This document shows positions 58,815-64,000 of a stretch of 64,000 nucleotides of DNA, piece after piece. This DNA is from Isoetes taiwanensis (taxonomy: Eukaryota > Streptophyta > Lycopodiopsida > Isoetales > Isoetaceae). Position 1 is the first letter of the stretch. Each line of letters starts with the position of its first letter. Both the position numbers and the translations under genes were made by a program. The notes below the pieces were generated by a model that saw nothing but the letters and a program-made list of their open reading frames with translations, had not been told where the DNA came from and searched no databases. The stretch is taken from contig JAJEKV010000003.1 in NCBI GenBank assembly GCA_021234155.1, forward strand, positions 19,948,386 to 20,012,385, given 5' to 3'.

Positions 58815-58990
58815 TAGAATAGAATAGAAATTAACGTCCCTTGTGCCCTCAGGCCCCTGGACTTGTGTAGCATGGGCGAGCTCCCTGAAAGGGCGCTACA
58901 AGTACATCACGCTGTTGAGCCGGAATTTCGATTCCTTCCCATTCCTTCCCATTCCTTCCCATTCCAAAAGAATTTCGATAATAACCGGAA
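58815..58990 (-). mobile_element. LINE 3' end on the minus strand
   Basis: AGAATAGAATAGAA then TTAACGTCCC; on the minus strand this is GGGACGTTAA followed by (TATTC)n, the family tail. Upstream of it (plus 58930-58965) lie four ATTCCTTCCC units inside an inverted pair GGAATTTCGAT / AATTTCGATAATAACC. Confidence 0.55.
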
Positions 58991-59185
58991 TTGAGCCCCC
59001 CACCCATAGGGTTGACCCCCCTCCCCCCCCTCCCCCACCAAGAAAAAAAAAAACCCATGCCAACCACTAAGGGCGGGAACTCTTTATGCTTTTTTCTTTT
59101 TTCCTTTTTCTTTTTTATCTTTGAATCCCTAAATACTCCTTGTGTGCTTTTAATTCGCTTCTTGACCTTGCGGACTCCAATCAAC

Positions 59186-60475
59186 AATGGCCACTTATGT
59201 ACTCCCCTACCCAAATCCCCACCTCGATGAAGACACTCCAGATGCCACAGCCCAAACCCAGCCCCAGCCCCCAACTGCTGCCCACGCATGCCCGTACACA
59301 ACAACTGGAAGACGGCATCCGTTTAGCACACTTCGAAAGACAGCAACAGAAGCAAGATCTTGTTGACCTACGGGCTCGTGTGGTCTCCCTCTTCACCATC
59401 ATAGAGACCATGGCACAAGATAGGCAGTCGGCTGACCAGGAGACAAGGGCAACTCTCCCGCCTGCAATCAGAGGTCGCGGAGGCCGCCACCACCATGCAA
59501 AGCGTGCAGACTGCCTTTGAAGTGAGTCAGTCAGAGTTGAGCGTGCTTCACAGGAAGGCCGAAGCACGAGACCAGGCGTTGCAGGAGCTTCGGGCAACCG
59601 TCATTCAGCAGGGCAAGGGCCTTCATGCGGAAGCCCATGAACAATTGTGGCGATGCATGCAGGAATTGGCAAGGCAGCAGCAATTCCAGCAAGAGCTGAG
59701 CTCGCGACTACAGAGAGCAGAGGCCACAGCACGGGATATGACAGACGCACATACTCGGCAGCCTGCAAGATGCCACCTAGGACGGCTCTGCGTCACCAAG
59801 CTGCGCCATTCCATCACCACCCCACCACAGGCCATAACCCACGCCCCGCACATTGCAAACAGCGACTGCCACAGCAGCCACCACGAGCCCGACCACCTCA
59901 GAGTTGCAGGAGCGGAGATGCAGGAGCCACAATGTGGTGGTGCGCGGCTTGACAGAGGAGGCAAGAGAGCACCTCATCAACCGACTCCAGACACAGATCC
60001 TGGCCCGGATGACATTCCACACATCCGTGCACATTATTAGGGTGAGACGCCATGGGGCCCAGCCCCCTGACCGTCCCCGGGTAGTCATCTTCACAGTCAG
60101 GGATGCGCAAGAGCGAGCAGCCATCCTGCACCAAGGTAGGTAGTTGAAGGGGACTGCCTTGTACGTGGACCGGGATCTGACTCCGGCACAGCAGGAGGAC
60201 CACAGGAATGAGTTGGAGAAAGTCAAGAGTGTCTGCAAACAGGGAGGCACAGCAGGGCTGGTCCGAGGAAGGATGCAGATCTTCAGGCCACCAAATGCTG
60301 ATGCGGGCACCACAAACTCTCGCGGCCCTTCTGCCACGACACCAACTGCACATCCTACTACAATGGCCTCACCTGCCACTGGCGACGGGCCACATGCCGC
60401 CTCCACCTCCACCACCATCCCTTGTGCTCCCACCACCAAACCTACTGCTGCAGCTCTTGCCATCAGCAAATAGGG
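59186..60475 (+). pseudogene. LINE ORF1 (L1 ORF1p type)
   Basis: The ATG at 59186 opens a Pro/Gln-rich start. After frameshifts (about 59300 and 59510) a long helical region follows (QQKQDLVDLRARVVSL; ELSVLHRKAEARDQALQEL), then NVVVRGLTEEAREHL and RPRVVIFTVRDAQERAAIL, the RRM of L1 ORF1p, then LKGTALYVDRDLTPAQQ, its C-terminal domain. A stop at 60141-60143 splits RRM and CTD. The coiled coil, RRM, CTD order is the classical L1 type and differs from the DUF4283 type in the LINE at 42838, so two LINE lineages are present. Confidence 0.75.
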
Positions 60476-60488
60476 ATTGTGCCTGCAC

Positions 60489-61304
60489 ATGGTCTCTTGG
60501 AATTGTCGGGACTTCCCATGGTAGAGGGGAGATAGTCTCAACTCAGTGGCCGTCGATATGGACCTCATTTTCCTCATGGAAACATGGGAGCATGTTGGGT
60601 ATAGACTATCCGACTTGCCAGGATACCATCATTACTCCATCTTCAATGAATACACAGGAAAGCGGGGGCACGGAGGGGTCGCCTGCTACTACCGGACAAC
60701 CCTGGCACAGTCAGTTTCCCTATGCAAGACGGACAAACATAACAAGTACCTATGGGTGCGCGTGCAGAATTGCAATGGTAGCCCCCTCTTTGTGGCAGCC
60801 TTCTACTTCCCACATGCCGAAAGCAACTTCTATCACAACCATCCGAGCGTGGATAGGCTGGAGCCCTATGTCGATCTATACGATGACATACAACAACACA
60901 AGCAGCAGGGTAGGGTCATGCTCGTTGGAGACGTCAATGCCCATACTGGCACGGAACAACCGATGATATTTGACCCTCTCGCAGATGATGTGTTGCAGCT
61001 GAGCCCTTCAGCGGGAGCTTGGCCACGGGTATCAGCTGACATTCAGGTCTCGCGCGATGGGAGGCAGTTGTTGCTGCTTTGCAGTATCTTTGACCTTGTG
61101 ATTTGCAATGGACTAGCACAGTGGTCGTCCTCCAGCCAGCACACTTGCAGGCAGGAGAACCAGGGAGGTGGTTCCAGCGTGGTAGACTATGTTTTGGTGG
61201 TCGAGCAGGACATGCATCTAGTCAAACATTTTCGAGTGGGCACAGCTGGTAGGGATGAGGAGATGGACTCAGACCACTTGTCGCTCTACTTGCAGCTGGC
61301 TTGA
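60489..61304 (+). pseudogene. LINE ORF2, endonuclease domain only
   Basis: MVSWNCRDF opens an apurinic-type endonuclease (EEP fold), with an in-frame TAG at 60522-60524. Then FLMETWE (catalytic Glu), VMLVGDVNAHTG (Asp-x-Asn), SVVDYVLV and EMDSDHLSLYL (Asp-His). These are all the catalytic motifs of the fold. The frame stops at 61302-61304 and LINE sequence fades by about 61378; RT is missing. Being truncated at the 3' side is unusual for a LINE and points to a later deletion. Confidence 0.8.
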
Positions 61305-61379
61305 CAAGTTGCTCCAGACGCCTGTCCCCCGGGAGGTGCACCTCTATATATGGACAGATGGCATGTGCGTTCGAGGGGT

Positions 61380-62635
61380 CACAGAAAAACCCCTGTATAA
61401 GGCTTTTTGGAGTAGAAAAATCCATACCATACGGGTTTTTGAATTAACATACATTATAGCCCCTATCCATAGATTTACGATTGGTTGTGCCAAATTATAT
61501 AATCCCTTTCCATTTAGAGGCCATACATACTTGCATGGACCCCCCATGGACCTTGGTCACGTTGAGCTTGGTCACGTTCCAGGGTAAACATGACACATTG
61601 ACCTTGATCACGGGGTCTTTATAATGGTTACTTGTTTTATTTAATTAGTATATTTTATTGATATACTTTAACTATGTGGTTCAAATAAGTAACATATGCA
61701 TTAAACCATTATCCTTGTTGGAACGTTTTTCTAATGAAGCTAACCATATCGTTTCCTATAAACCCCATAGGGCGATGTAATTGATATTAATGCACTTACT
61801 AAGCCATACTCAACTTGGAAAGCATCACTTTGCAAACTTAAGTGGTCAATCAATCAATGTGAGTTTCTTCATCAAACTATATTGTTTCCTTTTCCATTAT
61901 AAATCACGATTCATACAACAAACTAAGAAACAATTTTTTGAACAATCTATAGCTAGCTTCAAGGAATCTACCTCTTACAAACATCTTGATAAAATATGTT
62001 GTCAAGCATACAACCATGCCATAGAGTTATTACCCGGCTCTGATATGCACTGTACAGACATTTTTTGAAGGACAAGCACAACAATACACAAGGGGAGAGG
62101 CAGAGCGCTCAATACATCCACATGTACAAGAAGGGAACACTGTTACATATGTGACCCATAAAGTAGCAGCCTATTTAACAGCACGAGATGTCAGCATGGA
62201 GTTGCTTCAGTCCAAGATCAGCATTCTCTTCACAATGGACACAGACCCAGGGCTGACTCATGTCCAGGTCAAAACATGATAATGAGGTCCAAATATTCAC
62301 CTGCATAACGCGGGAACAAGCAAATCCAAAAAATTTGCAGCTCGTTTCTCTGCTAAAATCTGCAAAGTATTAATCATGGTACAATCAGGATTCAATCACT
62401 TCCTAGCATGAATAAAAAGGAAGAAGTTTGTCTGCAAGCACTAATGGTTTACCAATATAATATACAGTTGCCGAGCTGCTCCTAGTCGTACCATACTTGT
62501 CCATTCTCGCAACTTAGACAGAAGAGGATGGAGCAATTGGCCCAGTGACTCCTGCCAAGAATAATACGTCTAGGAGTTTAACGCACATAAAGATCAATTG
62601 TTTTAAATAAGAGCGGCATTTTTGTACCTGGACTA
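61380..62635. other. Spacer and 3' flank of the edge gene
   Basis: The run TTGGTCACGTT repeats around 61552-61575 with near copies of ACCTTGGTCAC. The frame at 61781-62068 is open (95 codons) but AT-biased and unsupported. Sequence below 62636 would hold the 3' UTR of the minus-strand gene. Confidence 0.4.
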
Positions 62636-63750
62636 TCATACAGCATCCCCTTTGCGGTCTTCCCTTGAAAGGTGTAGAAAGGAGGAACCATTATCCAATG
62701 AGCATTTTCTATTGCTTGATTCTTCAAGATTCTTCTCTGGTTGCAGCTGCATATAAAAGGGAAGCATGAAAGATTGTAAAACAGCATAAGCATTTTAAAT
62801 CTCATGCCTAGCTTCAAGGGAGAGATCAAGGCAACATCTAAATGTTTCAAGTGGTAAGCATGGAAAGGCAAAAAAAGTAATAAAATCATAAACAGAGGGC
62901 AGAGAGCCTTAGCAATATCCATAACAGCGCGTCATCATATAGTAAACCATATCTTGAACACATGATGCATGCTTGGACAACAGAAAAGTACCTAGAGAGA
63001 GCCTATATGTCATACCTGAATGAGCACTCTTAGTTTCATTTCATATGATCTCTCCAACCTGAATAAGCAATAAAGGTCAGTGAGACAACCATATTATTCT
63101 AGTCCATATTGACGTCAGAGATTGCACATAAAATGCAATTCAATTGAGTGCCTTACATATATCAAATCCCAAGCACAAATAACATAGCAAATAAGGAGAA
63201 ATTGATATCACTTGAAGGAGATAGATTCATACATCCACGAGCTACAAGTTAGAAAGATTCTGCACACAAAGTGTGGCAGCTTGGCAGATTTGCGTGCTGT
63301 ATTTGATAATATCCCTGACTACAATAAAGGGAACCATTAATATTTAGCACGCACGGCATTGTTAGCCATGCTAAAATTCTTGACCTTCATCTTTGGTGCC
63401 AAAATGACAAAACCATGTCGACAACTTGGCAACACTTTGACTGATATCGACGTGTATACGTCTATCATCAATTTGTAAATTGTCCATCTTCAAAGAACAG
63501 GGATTGAACACCATATTTCAAAAGGTCTACTCAATTACCAACAGATACTATCTGACCTTGAAATAAGCAGCTTTACACGCTTCTCAACTCTCAAGCTCTG
63601 CAAAGACAATTCCAACATCATTATTGCATAACAAAAACATGTGGAATCACAATTACCACATGTCATAAGCAAATCAACATGAATCACTGTAGTAACCCAA
63701 ATGACATCTCTTATAGCCATAGCACGATTGATACTTGAAAAGCTTGGGTC
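62636..63750 (-). CDS. C-terminal exons of an unidentified gene, runs off the window
   Basis: Minus-strand exons 63750-63697, 63597-63557, 63058-63016 and 62746-62636 have matching phases (54, 41, 43 and 111 nt) and GT..AG borders, and end in TGA. A donor GGTGAGT at the very edge (about 63999) marks another upstream exon. The joined piece starts DPSFSSINRAMAIRDVIW, continues SLRVEKRVKLLISR, LERSYEMKLRVLIQ, and ends with a Ser/Glu/Lys-rich tail (HLSREDRKGDAV). The central part looks like a continuous basic amphipathic helix or coiled coil. No family recognised. Confidence 0.55.
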
Positions 63751-64000
63751 CTACAAATAAGCATGTCGCATACCATAAAATGGACCGTCTAAAAACGCAG
63801 AGAATAGAAGCAATACTACCATTTGCAAGAAAATTATAGCCACAGTAAAAATGGCAGAGTAGAATTAAAAAAACAGCTTTTCAAGTACTCATTCAAAATG
63901 GTCAGACATCATATTCCATTAATTTATACCATGCACATGTATAGGTAAGATACCTACCAACAAAACCATAGGAAAGGCCGTCTCCTATCTTCTACTCACC

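Noticed and set aside
61781..62068. 95-codon plus-strand frame
   Set aside because: AT-driven composition, no homology recalled, no splice signals, and it lies in the likely 3' flank of the minus-strand gene.

Overview
The window is nuclear DNA of a land plant. It carries intron-split genes with GT..AG borders, chromodomain Ty3/gypsy and tRNA-Met-primed LTR retroelements, L1-type LINEs whose first ORF matches the plant pattern, and a plant-type exo-beta-1,3-glucanase (GH5) module. The repeat load and the odd TIR/kinase architecture make a seed-free plant such as a fern or lycophyte my guess, but nothing here proves the species. Most of the window is accessory sequence. All spliced models are read by eye.

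Layout. 1-13044: a tandem 2.04-kb unit, one clean copy, one copy swollen to 10.3 kb by four insertions (two 5'-truncated LINE tails, a gypsy chromovirus with a 5-bp target duplication, a 5.15-kb gene-fragment-bearing insertion) and a stub of a third copy. 13045-15345: a segment duplicated at 42592-42837 plus 49129-51790. 15346-16315: a minus-strand LTR with primer-binding site. 16850-25213: two different decayed DDE-type transposase regions, an orphan reading frame and a poly(A)-tailed retroelement. 25380-30256: promoter-like repeat, a 155-bp MITE and the main gene. 31015-34281: a second copy of the poly(A) retroelement with an 11-bp target duplication, a foldback element and a LINE with a pentanucleotide tail. 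35520-40176: decayed exons and a third transposase-like gene. 40957-41439: an ORF with a histone-H3-like N-terminus. 42838-49128: a nearly full-length minus-strand LINE sitting inside the second copy of the duplicated segment. 52532-53565: an intact four-exon minus-strand gene of unknown function with a 1.15-kb TIR element just upstream. 58815-61380: two LINE pieces head to head. 62636-64000: the 3' end of a minus-strand gene that leaves the window.

The most notable object is the gene at 26570-30256. Conceptual splicing joins, in one protein, a TIR-like domain, a four-helix bundle of the RPW8/MLKL (HeLo-like) type, a complete protein kinase domain, and the N-terminal part of a plant glucan exo-1,3-beta-glucosidase (fascin-like DUF7910 domain plus the first part of GH5). 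The kinase motifs are intact. The TIR catalytic Glu and the visible GH5 catalytic residues are replaced. This looks like an intracellular immune-type kinase with an integrated, catalytically dead glucanase 'decoy'. That reading is inference; the domain order is visible in the sequence. A small 51-bp duplication of a splice acceptor and a frameshift in a CA run complicate the model.
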